DNA of 64,000 nucleotides from JBNRMR01 sp050942895. Lineage in GTDB: Bacteria; Bacillota; Clostridia; Christensenellales; UBA1750. The position numbers and the translations under genes were made by a program. Below are positions 36,161 to 44,774 of this stretch, in pieces; the first letter of the stretch is position 1; each line of letters begins with the position of its first letter. Under the pieces are notes generated by a model. It did not search any database. It was not told the origin of the DNA and saw only the letters and a list, made by a program, of their open reading frames with translations. The stretch spans positions 19,906 to 83,905 of the forward strand of contig JBMNOE010000010.1 of NCBI GenBank assembly GCA_050942895.1. Direction: 5' to 3'.

Positions 36161-36396
36161 TGTTCGCACATCTGGATGTAAAGGCTGCCGCATATTTCCC
36201 CCTGCAATATGTATTGAAGGTAAGAATGCCGCTCTTGCAAAGGGCAAGCTAATCCTTGTCCGCCCAATAGAGCATCATATCAAGGGCGGCGGCCACTGCT
36301 GCAGAAATTATAATGAATGGCATATTGATTGCTCATAAAGCTTAGCTTTAAAATGTTCGGCCGTTTTCTCTACTAATGAAATTCGCGGCATTGGCA

Positions 36397-36440
36397 GAAA
36401 AAAGCGCCCCGCGCTATTGAAAAAATAACGCTGGGGCGCT
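36397..36440 (-). terminator. Terminator of the VOC protein gene
   Basis: Minus strand AGCGCCCC (36440-36433) pairs with GGGGCGCT (36410-36403), the stem continuing towards AATAACG/CGCTATT, followed by a T-run (plus-strand a's 36397-36402). Confidence 0.75.
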
Positions 36441-36452
36441 GTTGCGCCGCGA

Positions 36453-36836
36453 TCACAGCATCTGCACGTATTCCATGCGCTCTCCGTCAGGGCCTTCGAA
36501 GAATATGTTCTTAAAGCCGCCGTACACTTCCTCGATAATGCCCACGCTGGCGTCTTCGCTGATTATTCCAAGGGCCTTGAGCTCCGCAACCTTGTCATCG
36601 ATGTCTAAAACTTCGATGCAGACATGGTCCACAACGCCGGCCGGCCGCCCGACACGGCTCTTGTCCCCCGGCTGGATCAGCTCCAGAACGCAGGAGCCGG
36701 CCTCGGCAAAGGCGATGACGGTGCCTCCCGGACGCTGATATGTGCCCTCGATAACAAAGCCGATCTTCTCATAAAACGCTTTTGATCTTTCGGCATCGCT
36801 GACGAAAATTCCGATATGTCCAAGTCCTTTGATCAT
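36453..36836 (-). CDS. VOC/glyoxalase-fold protein
   Basis: 127 residues with two beta-alpha-beta-beta-beta modules of the vicinal-oxygen-chelate superfamily: MIKGLGHIGIFVSDAERSKAFY and later VVDHVCIEVLDIDDKVAEL, ending FFEGPDGERMEYVQ. Metal-ligand positions His (GHIG), Glu (LELIQ), His (DHVC) and Glu (RMEYVQ) are all kept, so an active lyase or dioxygenase-type enzyme is likely. It resembles lactoylglutathione lyase-like or methylmalonyl-CoA epimerase-like proteins; the substrate is not predictable. ATG 36836 with aaggag seven bases upstream; the open frame extends to 36878 without support. Confidence 0.85.
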   Translation of the reverse strand: MIKGLGHIGIFVSDAERSKAFYEKIGFVIEGTYQRPGGTVIAFAEAGSCVLELIQPGDKSRVGRPAGVVDHVCIEVLDIDDKVAELKALGIISEDASVGIIEEVYGGFKNIFFEGPDGERMEYVQML

Positions 36837-37075
36837 TTTTTTCTCCTTTTCACGCCATTTTCTTTGATGAAACTGCAATGCTTACAAAATAATGGAATAA
36901 ATATAACATATTGCAAAGTTTTTTTCAATTTTTTCTGCTATATTCAGGATTTATTCTTGCCCGACAATAAAAAATGCGATACAATAAGTTGTCGGTATTC
37001 ATAATGAAACCGAACTTACTAAAAGCGGCCCTAATAATGTCAGGTATCTTTCAAGAACTTGAACGGAGGAAAATT

Positions 37076-37687
37076 ATGAAAAACAATGTAAAGCAACTCG
37101 TTGTGATGTCTTTGCTGGTTTCCCTTCTGCTGATCTTCGCTTTCACCCCAATTGGCTATCTTAAGGTTGGCATAGCTGAAATTACTTTTATGTGCCTGCC
37201 GGTGATAATCGGCACGATCACTTTGGGCCTTGTGCCGGGACTGGTTCTTAGTCTCATCTTCGCTTTCACAAGCTTATATCAGCTACTAGCTGCGCCCTTC
37301 GGGCTGTTCGGTATCATATTCTCTCAGTTCGGGCTCTGGCCGCTGATACTTGTGATCTTTCTGCCCCGTTTGCTGATAGCGGTGTTCACTCATCTTGTTA
37401 GCAGGGCGGCTAAAAAGGCCAAGCCTTCTGTCCGCTACGCGGCGGCATCCGTCGCCGGCTCCTTGACGAACACGGTTTTTGTCCTGGGGGGGACGTATTT
37501 GCTCTATAGCAGCACGCTTTCCACCTTTTTCGCGGAAAACATGGGAGTTTCTGCTCTGGCAGGGCTGGGCTTCATCGTGCTGACAAACGGCCTCGCCGAG
37601 GCGGCCAGCGCTCTTTTGATATGCACGGCGGTACTCCTTGCGCTGAAGAAGGCCATGCCGTCAATGTTTGTCGGCGAGGGTGCATGA
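37076..37687 (+). CDS. ECF transporter S component, probably for pantothenate
   Basis: 203 residues, about six membrane helices, in the pattern of ECF substrate-binding (S) subunits: KQLVVMSLLVSLLLIFAFTP, then a hydrophobic array with AEITFMCLPVIIGTITLG. Such proteins capture a vitamin and need the shared EcfAA'T energy module, which is not in the window. The next gene is pantothenate kinase, so the substrate is probably pantothenate (PanT-like); this is context only. ATG 37076 with cggagg about six bases upstream; the frame is open from 36974 but that part has no ribosome site. Confidence 0.8.
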   Translation: MKNNVKQLVVMSLLVSLLLIFAFTPIGYLKVGIAEITFMCLPVIIGTITLGLVPGLVLSLIFAFTSLYQLLAAPFGLFGIIFSQFGLWPLILVIFLPRLLIAVFTHLVSRAAKKAKPSVRYAAASVAGSLTNTVFVLGGTYLLYSSTLSTFFAENMGVSALAGLGFIVLTNGLAEAASALLICTAVLLALKKAMPSMFVGEGA

Positions 37688-37799
37688 CAGGAGCTAAAAC
37701 AAATAAAGGCGGGATGCCGGGGCGGCTTATAATCCCGGGCATTTTGCAAAGATAGCAAAAAGATAACAAAAAGATAACAAAAAATTTCGAGGTGTCACT

Positions 37800-38579
37800 T
37801 TGATTTTAACTATAGACGTGGGAAATTCAAATATTAAATGCGCGATATTCGAAGGCATGAAAATGGTGCACTATTACAGGCTTTCAACGGACCTTTCAAA
37901 GACCAGCTTTGAATATGGAATAATGCTCCATATGCTGATGAAAAGAGATAACAGAACAGCGGAGGAGATCGAGGGGATAATCCTTTCATCGGTGGTGCCG
38001 TCGATGAATTTCACCATTGAGCACATGATAGGCGATTTCTTTTTCCAAAAACCCATGTGGGTGGCCCCGGGCATAAAGACAGGCATCAATCTAAAGTATG
38101 AAAACCCCCAGACCTTGGGCACCGACCGCATCGCCAACGCTGTTGCCACCTACGAATACTACGGTGGGCCGACGATTTTTATTGACTTTGGAACCGCCAC
38201 CACCTATGGCGTGATGAGCGCTAAAGGTGAGTTTTTGGGGGGCGTTATCTGCCCCGGAATAAAGCTTTCGATGGAGGCCCTTTCAGAAAAAACCGCTCAG
38301 CTCCCCAAGATCGAGCTTATAAAGCCTGAGTCGGTTATCGCCAAGAACACAATCAAGAACATGCAGGCGGGCCTTGTCTACGGCTTTGTGGGGCAGGTTG
38401 ATTATATTGTACGCAAGATGAAGGCGGAGCTAAACGCCGAAAGTGCAAAGGTGGTCGCCACAGGCGGTACCGCCAGGATGATTTCATCGGAGGCTCACTG
38501 TATCGATTTTATAGACGGAGAGCTTACGCTAAAGGGCCTGAGGCTGCTCTATGAGAGAAACAAGAAAGCCTTTAATTGA
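37800..38579 (+). CDS. coaX: Type III pantothenate kinase
   Basis: 259 residues, ASKHA-fold kinase for the first step of coenzyme A synthesis. LTIDVGNSNIKCAIFE (phosphate 1), LGTDRIANAVATYEYYG, IFIDFGTATTYGVM, GGVICPGIKLSMEAL and VVATGGTARMI are diagnostic. Start TTG 37800 with gaggtg five bases upstream. Three gataacaaaaa-like units lie just before it (37751-37785). Linked with the S component upstream to make an import-and-phosphorylate pair. Confidence 0.95.
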   Translation: MILTIDVGNSNIKCAIFEGMKMVHYYRLSTDLSKTSFEYGIMLHMLMKRDNRTAEEIEGIILSSVVPSMNFTIEHMIGDFFFQKPMWVAPGIKTGINLKYENPQTLGTDRIANAVATYEYYGGPTIFIDFGTATTYGVMSAKGEFLGGVICPGIKLSMEALSEKTAQLPKIELIKPESVIAKNTIKNMQAGLVYGFVGQVDYIVRKMKAELNAESAKVVATGGTARMISSEAHCIDFIDGELTLKGLRLLYERNKKAFN

Positions 38580-38754
38580 AAGTGAATCACTGTCGCATGC
38601 TTTTTCTTTGATGAAAGCAAGACAATCTGAGCCGCCTTTATGCGACTTGGTTTCTTTTTCTGTTTTCATTAATCCTTTCTGAATGCAATTCGTTTGATTT
38701 TCTCTGCGGAGTTAAAAATATATAAACGTTTATTGTCGGCGCGAAGGGGGCTTC

Positions 38755-39777
38755 ATGGAAATGGAAAATGGACTGAAAAAGAGCAGGCTGGGCAGCAACT
38801 ACATGCTTTTTGCAGGCAGCAATGGGCAGAGCTTTGCCCAGAGGATGGCGGAATATTTGGGAGCGAGGGTGAGTAAATCCACTTGCATCCGCTTTACCGA
38901 GGGAAATCTCTTTGTGCGCGCGGACGAAACTGTGCGCGATAAGGACATCATTTTAGTGCAATCCATCGGCATCACTCCCGACAGCGATTTCGTGGAGATA
39001 CTCTTCTGGTTGGATGCGTTTAAAAGGGCGAGTGCCAGCACGGTTACGGTTATTATGCCATACTTTTCATATGCGCAGGGGGATAAAAAGGACGAGCCGA
39101 GGGTTTCGATAAGGGCCAGGGTGTGCGCGGAGTGCATGGAGCTGGCAGGTGCGGACAAATTTATGATAATGGATCTGCACAGTATGCAGGTTCAGGGCTT
39201 TTTCAAAAAACCGACGGATAATCTGCTGCCGACAGCGCTTTTGTGCGAGGCGGTAAAAAAGCTGGGCTGGTATGAGAACCTGACGGTGGTTGCGACGGAT
39301 GCGGGCGGCGCAAAGAGGGTTAGAAAATACAGCGAGCTTTTGAAGGTGCCTTTTGCTCTGGGTGAAAAAATGCGAGAAAGCCATGATGAAAGCTGCAAAA
39401 TAATGAGTGTGGCGGGGGATGTTGAAGGGCGAAACTGCTTGATTGTCGATGACTTCACCATCACTGGAGGAACTTTGGTGAATTTAGCAAACTCTCTTAA
39501 GGAAAAAGGAGCGAAAAGAATATTTGCCAGCCTTTCACATAACACAATCTCTCAGGAGGGTGCTGAAAGAATACAGGAAAGCCCGATAGAATTCATTCTT
39601 TCAACGGATAGCATAATCAATGAAAACACGGAGCTGTCCGGCAAATTCCTGAGGATTTCAGCGGCGCCATTGTTTGCGGAGGCGCTTTTGCATGATTTCA
39701 AGCATCAGTCCGTTTCGGAGCTTTTCACAAAGGTGCCTAAGCGCCTGCTGGATGCAGCTTTTAAAGGCTTTGAGTGA
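38755..39777 (+). CDS. Divergent ribose-phosphate pyrophosphokinase-like protein
   Basis: 340 residues. Overall PRPP synthetase fold: LFAGSNGQSFAQRMAEYLG at the start, FTEGNLFVRADETVRDKDIILVQ, IMPYFSYAQGDKK, MDLHSMQVQGFF, and the PRPP loop VDDFTITGGTLVNLA. Several catalytic signatures differ from ordinary Prs: GDKKDEP where RQDRK-REP is usual, and DDFTITGG where DDMIDTGG is usual. The flexible loop still has K and R (GEKMRESHDES). It may be a paralogue with altered substrate or regulation; no ordinary prs is in the window for comparison. Alone between coaX and der, with a family II element directly after it. Start at ATG 38755 or 38761. Confidence 0.82.
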   Translation: MEMENGLKKSRLGSNYMLFAGSNGQSFAQRMAEYLGARVSKSTCIRFTEGNLFVRADETVRDKDIILVQSIGITPDSDFVEILFWLDAFKRASASTVTVIMPYFSYAQGDKKDEPRVSIRARVCAECMELAGADKFMIMDLHSMQVQGFFKKPTDNLLPTALLCEAVKKLGWYENLTVVATDAGGAKRVRKYSELLKVPFALGEKMRESHDESCKIMSVAGDVEGRNCLIVDDFTITGGTLVNLANSLKEKGAKRIFASLSHNTISQEGAERIQESPIEFILSTDSIINENTELSGKFLRISAAPLFAEALLHDFKHQSVSELFTKVPKRLLDAAFKGFE

Positions 39778-39794
39778 TGCCCTGATGGGGCCTT

Positions 39795-39880
39795 GGGCGG
39801 GCCCGCCCACCCACGATGAAACCTCTTTTCCCAAAGAGGATTTCATCTCCCCAAGTCGCTTTCAGCAGGAAAGGGGCGGC
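39795..39880 (+). repeat. Family II two-hairpin element, copy B
   Basis: Box GGGCGGGCCCGCCCACCCACG (39795-39815), hairpin ATGAAA-CCTCTTT...AAAGAGG-a-TTTCAT (39816-39846, one bulge), CTCCCCAAG, second hairpin CTTTC-agcag-GAAAG, then gggg. Starts 17 bases after the stop of the Prs-like gene, same direction. The remaining bases to der (39881-40058) show no gene. Confidence 0.75.
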
Positions 39881-40058
39881 CTCTCTTGCGGCAGGGCGGT
39901 AAATACGGTATAATTCTAAGGATCGAAGATCAAAGGGCGATGGCAGCGATATTCTGATCGCTGATTAATCATGGGCCTATGATTAAAAGATGTAGAAATG
40001 GCAAAAATGATATAAAAATATGTAAATAATTGAAAACAGAAACGGAACGGGTGTAAAA

Positions 40059-41411
40059 ATGGCAATTCCTCTTGTGGCAATTGTGGGCAGGCCGAATGTG
40101 GGCAAGTCCACCTTCTTTAATAAAATGGCAGGGCGGCGCATCGCCATTGTCGACGACACCCCCGGGGTGACCAGAGACAGAATATACGCCGACTGTCAAT
40201 GGCAGCGCCACAGCTTCACGCTGATCGACACCGGCGGCATCGACCCCTACTCGGAGGATCCGCTGCTGCAGCAGATGCGCTTGCAGGCAGAGGTCGCCAT
40301 AGAGATGTCCGATGCGATCATCTTTTTGGTGGACGGCAAGGAGGGCATGACCGGCTCCGACGCAGAGGTGGCGGACATCCTTCGCAGATCCCGCAAACCG
40401 GTGCTGGTGGCGGTAAACAAGATAGACAATTTTGAGCATGAAATAAACGCGACTGATTTTTACCAGTTGGGCCTTGGCACGCCCCATCCCATATCATCGG
40501 TAAATCTGCTGGGCTTTGGCGACCTGCTGGATGAGCTTTGCGAGCTTCTGCCCGAAGGCTCCCTTGAGAGCCCGGGCGAGGAAGAGGCCGATGAAGAAAT
40601 AAAAGTGGCGGTTTGCGGCAAGCCCAATGTGGGCAAGTCATCGCTGGTGAACAGGCTTCTGGGCGAGGAACGGGTGATGGTTTCCGCCATTGCGGGAACG
40701 ACGAGGGACGCCATCGACAGCCGAATGGATCATGAGGGCAGGAAATATGTGCTTATCGATACCGCCGGCATCCGCCGCAAGGCAAGGATAAACGAAAGGA
40801 CTCTGGAAAGATACAGCGTCATCAGGGCCTTTGACGCCATCAGGCGCTGTGATGTGGCGCTGCTTTTGATCGACGCCACCCAGGGAGTAACCGAGCAGGA
40901 CACCAAGGTGGCGGGCTATATTGAAAAAGAAGGAAGGGCCTGTATCGTCGTCGTCAACAAATGGGATAGCCTTGAAAAAGAAACCGGCACCCTTGAAACC
41001 TACAGGAAACAGGTGCTGGAGGAATTAAAGTTCATGGACTATGTGCCTGTGATGTTCATATCCGCATTGACTGGCCAGAGGACCCAGGGGATTTTGCCCC
41101 TGGTGGCCCAGGTATATGCCGCGGCCAGCCACAGGGTCACCACGGGGATGCTGAACGATGCCATCCATGACGCCATCATGGTCACGCCGCCGCCCACGGA
41201 CAAGGGCAGGAGGCTGCGAATTTTTTACGCCACGCAGCAGTCGGTGCGCCCGCCCACATTCGTGCTCTTCACGAACGATCCAAAGCTGATGCATTTTTCA
41301 TATGAGCGATACATAGAAAATTATCTAAGGAAAACTTTCCCTCTTGACGGAACGCCCATTAGAATAGTCGTCAGAGGTCGCGATGAAAAGAAGGAGGGCA
41401 CCATCACATGA
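40059..41411 (+). CDS. der: Ribosome-biogenesis GTPase Der (EngA)
   Basis: 450 residues with two tandem GTPase domains and a KH-like C-terminus. G1 motifs GRPNVGKSTFF (residue about 8) and GKPNVGKSSLV (about 185); G3 DTGGID and DTAGIRR; G4 NKID and NKWD. Assists 50S subunit assembly. Its stop overlaps the plsY start (CACATGA). Der close to spoIVA is an arrangement also known from Bacillus. Confidence 0.97.
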   Translation: MAIPLVAIVGRPNVGKSTFFNKMAGRRIAIVDDTPGVTRDRIYADCQWQRHSFTLIDTGGIDPYSEDPLLQQMRLQAEVAIEMSDAIIFLVDGKEGMTGSDAEVADILRRSRKPVLVAVNKIDNFEHEINATDFYQLGLGTPHPISSVNLLGFGDLLDELCELLPEGSLESPGEEEADEEIKVAVCGKPNVGKSSLVNRLLGEERVMVSAIAGTTRDAIDSRMDHEGRKYVLIDTAGIRRKARINERTLERYSVIRAFDAIRRCDVALLLIDATQGVTEQDTKVAGYIEKEGRACIVVVNKWDSLEKETGTLETYRKQVLEELKFMDYVPVMFISALTGQRTQGILPLVAQVYAAASHRVTTGMLNDAIHDAIMVTPPPTDKGRRLRIFYATQQSVRPPTFVLFTNDPKLMHFSYERYIENYLRKTFPLDGTPIRIVVRGRDEKKEGTIT

Positions 41412-42022
41412 CGGCGCTGAAGATTATTGCGATAGTAATAATAGGATATTTCCTGGGAAGCATTCAGTTCGGGCTGCTGATATGCAGGCACTTCGGGCTT
41501 GATGATATCCGCAAGGTGGGCAGCGGCGGGACCGGCGCCACCAATGTGATGCGGACCCTGGGGAAATTGCCCTCAGCGCTGACATTGCTGCTGGATGCCC
41601 TTAAAGGCGCTGTGGCAACCTTGGCGGGGCTTTGGCTTTTAGGAGAGAATGGAGCGTATATTGGCGGTGTGGCGGCGTTGATCGGCCATATATGGCCCGT
41701 TTACTACGGCTTCAAAGGCGGTAAGGGCGCGGCGACAACCATCGGCTCGCTGATAGCCGTTCAGCCTGCCGTCGGGCTGGTTTTCTTTGTCGTTGCCATA
41801 GCGGGGATTGCGGTCTTAAAGGTGGTTTCAATAGTTTCAATCGCCCTTGCGACGGTGCTGCTAATATATATTCTATTGTTTCACATTCAAAATGCCGGTT
41901 TTGTTGTTTATGGGGTTGTCGTTTTTGCGCTGATAGTCTACTGCCACAGGGGCAACATCAGGCGCATAATCAGCGGCGACGAGTTCACCAGAAAGGTGGA
42001 CATATTTGGCAAAGGTAAGTAA
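41408..42022 (+). CDS. plsY: Glycerol-3-phosphate acyltransferase PlsY
   Basis: 204-residue integral membrane enzyme making lysophosphatidate from acyl phosphate. About five to six helices. Motifs: GYFLGSIQFGLL, VGSGGTGATNVMRTLG (motif 1) and KGGKGAATTIGSL (motif 2). Translationally coupled to der. A family I repeat begins about 20 bases after the stop. Confidence 0.95.
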   Translation: MTALKIIAIVIIGYFLGSIQFGLLICRHFGLDDIRKVGSGGTGATNVMRTLGKLPSALTLLLDALKGAVATLAGLWLLGENGAYIGGVAALIGHIWPVYYGFKGGKGAATTIGSLIAVQPAVGLVFFVVAIAGIAVLKVVSIVSIALATVLLIYILLFHIQNAGFVVYGVVVFALIVYCHRGNIRRIISGDEFTRKVDIFGKGK

Positions 42023-42039
42023 CGGTATTGATGAGAAAT

Positions 42040-42144
42040 GATGCAGGGCACTGCCCTGAGCCCGCAAGGGAATTTTCATTTGCCCTTGACCCTTTTTCAT
42101 ATTATTAAAGTTTTAGCCAAGCTTTTTCAAAAGCTTGCGGGGTC
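42040..42144 (+). repeat. Family I repeat, long form, left of spoIVA
   Basis: Hairpin CAGGGC-act-GCCCTG (42044-42058), agcccg, CAAGGG...CCCTTG, accctttttcatattatta, aagttttagcc and a third hairpin AAGCTTTT-tc-AAAAGCTT, then gcggggtc. Forms an inverted pair with 43858-43965. Confidence 0.85.
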
Positions 42145-42228
42145 TTGAGCGGAGTCCCGGCAGGGTGCGAGAGAGTGCCAAGGAAGAAATCAAAACATAA
42201 AATAGCGCATACGCCCTTTGATTGCCTG

Positions 42229-42256
42229 TCATATTTGTTTATGGCAGGCATATTCT
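42229..42256 (+). promoter_or_regulatory. Candidate sigma-E (sporulation) promoter of spoIVA
   Basis: TCATATT (42229-42235), 13 bases, CATATTCT (42249-42256), close to the mother-cell sigma-E consensus KMATATT-N14-CATACANT. It lies about 40 bases before the spoIVA start, and spoIVA is sigma-E controlled in Bacillus. Confidence 0.55.
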
Positions 42257-42288
42257 TAATCAGATATGTATCATTGGGAGGAAATGCA

Positions 42289-43767
42289 ATGGAGCGATTT
42301 GATATTTACAGCGATATAACAAAGCGAACCGGAGGAGCGCTGTTCCTCGGCGTAGTTGGACCGGTGAGAACGGGCAAATCCACGTTTATAGCGCAGCTCA
42401 TGGATTTGCTGGTGCTCCCAAATGTGCAGGAAGGGCCTGAAAAAACGAGGATGCTGGATGAGCTGCCCCAGTCCGGCTCGGGCAAGACCATAATGACCAC
42501 CCAGCCGAAGTTCGTGCCTTCGGAAAAGGTGAATGTACGCATCAACGAAAAGACCTCCATCGATGTGCGAATGGTGGACTGCGTGGGGTACCTTGTTCCT
42601 GGGGCTTTGGGCGCGGTGGAGGAGGAAATGCCCCGCATGGTTAAAACGCCATGGTTTGAAAAGGACATTCCCTTTGAGCAGGCGGCGGAAATCGGCACTA
42701 AAAAGGTGATCGAGGATCATTCCACAATCGGCATTCTTGTCACCACCGACGGCAGCATCGCCGATATCCCCAGGGTTAACTATGTCGGCGCCGAGGAGAG
42801 GGTCGCCTCGGAGCTTAGCGCCATAAACAAGCCCTATGTGATCGTCCTTAACTCTGCCAGGCCGAGCAGCAGCGAAACTAATGCCCTTGGCGCGAGCCTT
42901 GAAGAAAAGTATGGTGCGCCGGTGCTGGTGATGGATGTTAAAAACATGAACAAGGGCGATGTGAGCAATCTTCTGGAGAAGGTGCTCTACGAATTCCCCC
43001 TCTCTCAGGTGAACTTCACAGTGCCGTCGTGGATAGGCGCCTTGGACGAAAAACACTGGCTGGTGGAAAAGCTGATATCAGAAGTGCGGGATGTTTCCCA
43101 GGAGATGGGCCGCGTGAAGGATTATATGGCCGTCGATTCAATGATGGAGGGCGAGGATATGCTGAGTGCCCCCGTGCTTTCCTCCATCGACCTGGCGACA
43201 GGCGTCATAGATTTCGATATCGACATCGGAAGGGAGCTGTTCTATTCCGTCCTCGGCGAGGAATGCGGCGCGGATATAGAGGGCGACATGCATCTGATGA
43301 ACTTGATGAAGGATCTGATGTATGCCAAGCGTGAGTACGACCGTGTGGCCGACGCCTTGAACTCAGTGCGCCGCACCGGCTACGGCCTTGTGGCTCCCAC
43401 CCAGGAGGAACTTACGCTGGATGAGCCTGAACTGGTGAAACAGGGGAATAAGTTCGGCGTGAGGCTTAAGGCCAGCGGCCCCAGCCTCCACATGATAAAG
43501 GTGGATATCGAAAGCGTGATAACACCCACAATAGGCGCGGAGCAGGAATCCAACCAGTTGATCGCGTATATGCTTGAAAAGTTTGAGAACGAGCCGGCAA
43601 AGCTCTGGGAGACGGAAATGTTCGGCAAAAGCCTGAACGATCTGCTGAAGGAAGGGCTTGCCACTAAGCTGATGGGCATGCCTGAGGATGCGCGCATGAA
43701 GATACAGGGCACATTGCAGCGGATAATCAACAACGGCAACGGCAGCCTGATCTGCATACTGCTGTAG
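42289..43767 (+). CDS. spoIVA: Stage IV sporulation protein A, spore-coat ATPase
   Basis: 492 residues, the same length as B. subtilis SpoIVA. It polymerises with ATP around the forespore as the base of the coat. MERFDIYSDITKRTGG, Walker A GPVRTGKST (about residue 24), and the membrane-targeting end GNGSLICILL are diagnostic. ATG 42289 with gggagg seven bases upstream; the frame open from 42145 runs through the repeat and is not coding. Flanked on both sides by inverted family I repeats. Confidence 0.97.
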   Translation: MERFDIYSDITKRTGGALFLGVVGPVRTGKSTFIAQLMDLLVLPNVQEGPEKTRMLDELPQSGSGKTIMTTQPKFVPSEKVNVRINEKTSIDVRMVDCVGYLVPGALGAVEEEMPRMVKTPWFEKDIPFEQAAEIGTKKVIEDHSTIGILVTTDGSIADIPRVNYVGAEERVASELSAINKPYVIVLNSARPSSSETNALGASLEEKYGAPVLVMDVKNMNKGDVSNLLEKVLYEFPLSQVNFTVPSWIGALDEKHWLVEKLISEVRDVSQEMGRVKDYMAVDSMMEGEDMLSAPVLSSIDLATGVIDFDIDIGRELFYSVLGEECGADIEGDMHLMNLMKDLMYAKREYDRVADALNSVRRTGYGLVAPTQEELTLDEPELVKQGNKFGVRLKASGPSLHMIKVDIESVITPTIGAEQESNQLIAYMLEKFENEPAKLWETEMFGKSLNDLLKEGLATKLMGMPEDARMKIQGTLQRIINNGNGSLICILL

Positions 43768-43857
43768 AGGGGGCGCGGGCTCCGCATCAGACGGTGCGGG
43801 GCCCTTGCTTAAGTTTCGCTGGGGCTATGCCCTGAACCCTGCTGGGCTTCCACCCCA

Positions 43858-43965
43858 GACCCCGCAAGTTTTTGAAAAAACTTGACTAAAATTTTATTAA
43901 TATGAAAAAGGGTCAATGGCGAAGGGAAAATTCCCTTGCGGATGCGGGGCAGCGCACTGCGCCCT
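43858..43965 (-). repeat. Family I repeat, long form, inverted copy right of spoIVA
   Basis: Read on the minus strand it matches 42062-42144 over about 83 bases with only about ten differences: ccgcaagggaatttt, attgaccctttttcatatta, aaaattttagtcaag, cttgcggggtc. The third hairpin is AAGTTTTT...AAAAACTT here against AAGCTTTT...AAAAGCTT at the left, a paired change. Upstream bases 43775-43857 contain more GC-rich, partly palindromic repeat debris. Confidence 0.85.
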
Positions 43966-43994
43966 ACCCCTAAAAACTAAATCGACCTGTAATG

Positions 43995-44018
43995 GAGCGC
44001 TTCATGCGCTCTTTTTTG
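43995..44018 (+). terminator. Terminator before spoIIR
   Basis: GAGCGC-ttcat-GCGCTC followed by TTTTTT. It should stop transcripts from spoIVA, so spoIIR needs its own promoter; I found no convincing sigma-F match between 44018 and 44150. Confidence 0.8.
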
Positions 44019-44150
44019 CGCTTATATATTGTTGCGGCTAAAAAAAGAAACTTATGGGAAATGCGCATAATTTTGCAAAACGGAAAGATACTGTATATAA
44101 AGTGACACATGATCTTTTGTTATAAAGCAGGCTTTGCAAGGAGGATGGGC

Positions 44151-44774
44151 ATGAAAAAAAGAAAAAACCCGGACATAAGGGCTTTAATGGGGCTGGTTTT
44201 GTTGGCGGCAGCCTTGGCGGGGACTTTTTTGCTGGGAAGCGAAAGCAAGAATGATCTTGCTTTGGCATATGAGTCGGGCGAGTTGCTGCGTTTGCATGTG
44301 GTGGCCAGCTCAAACAGTTCGCATGATCAGCAGATGAAGCTGCTGGTTCGCGACGAGCTGATAAAGGAGTTTGCGGGCGAGATGTCAAAGGCGGGCAGCA
44401 GCCGTGAAGCCGAGGAGATAATAGCAAAAAGTGGCCCAAGAATTGAGCAGGCAGCGCGGCGGGCCGGCTTTGAGGGCGGTATCAGCACCGAGCTTGGTGA
44501 CTTTGCCTTCCCCGACAGGATATATTCAGGCACAATGCTGCCGGCGGGCATGTATCGCGCTGTAAAGATCATCCTGGGCGAGGGCAAGGGGGATAACTGG
44601 TGGTGCGTGATGTACCCGCCCCTGTGCTTCATGGACGAAGGCGAAGGCACAGAGCTTTGGGAAATGCCTAAGGTGAAGTTCAAGTCCTATTTTGCAAGGC
44701 TGATAATCCGCCTGAAGCAGGGCGAGCCGATTTATATCACCGATGATTTGGAGGTAATGGCAAATGGTAAATAA
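44151..44774 (+). CDS. spoIIR: Stage II sporulation protein R
   Basis: 207 residues. Secreted forespore signal that triggers SpoIIGA to process pro-sigma-E in the mother cell. N-terminal membrane/signal helix (ALMGLVLLAAALAGTFLLG), then the family motifs LRLHVVASSNSSHDQ and NWWCVMYPPLCFMD. ATG 44151 gives aaggagg six bases of spacing; ATG 44145 would be too close. The end overlaps sleB by 11 bases, so the two share a message. Confidence 0.93.
   Translation: MKKRKNPDIRALMGLVLLAAALAGTFLLGSESKNDLALAYESGELLRLHVVASSNSSHDQQMKLLVRDELIKEFAGEMSKAGSSREAEEIIAKSGPRIEQAARRAGFEGGISTELGDFAFPDRIYSGTMLPAGMYRAVKIILGEGKGDNWWCVMYPPLCFMDEGEGTELWEMPKVKFKSYFARLIIRLKQGEPIYITDDLEVMANGK

Noticed and set aside
42145..42288. 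N-terminal extension of SpoIVA
   Set aside because: It would read through the repeat and the sigma-E promoter; ATG 42289 gives the exact family length.
42271..43056. 261-codon minus-strand frame opposite spoIVA
   Set aside because: Shadow of a certain gene in the opposite strand.
44018..44150. Sigma-F promoter before spoIIR
   Set aside because: gcata and ggaaagata are present but 12 bases apart instead of about 15, and the -10 match is poor.
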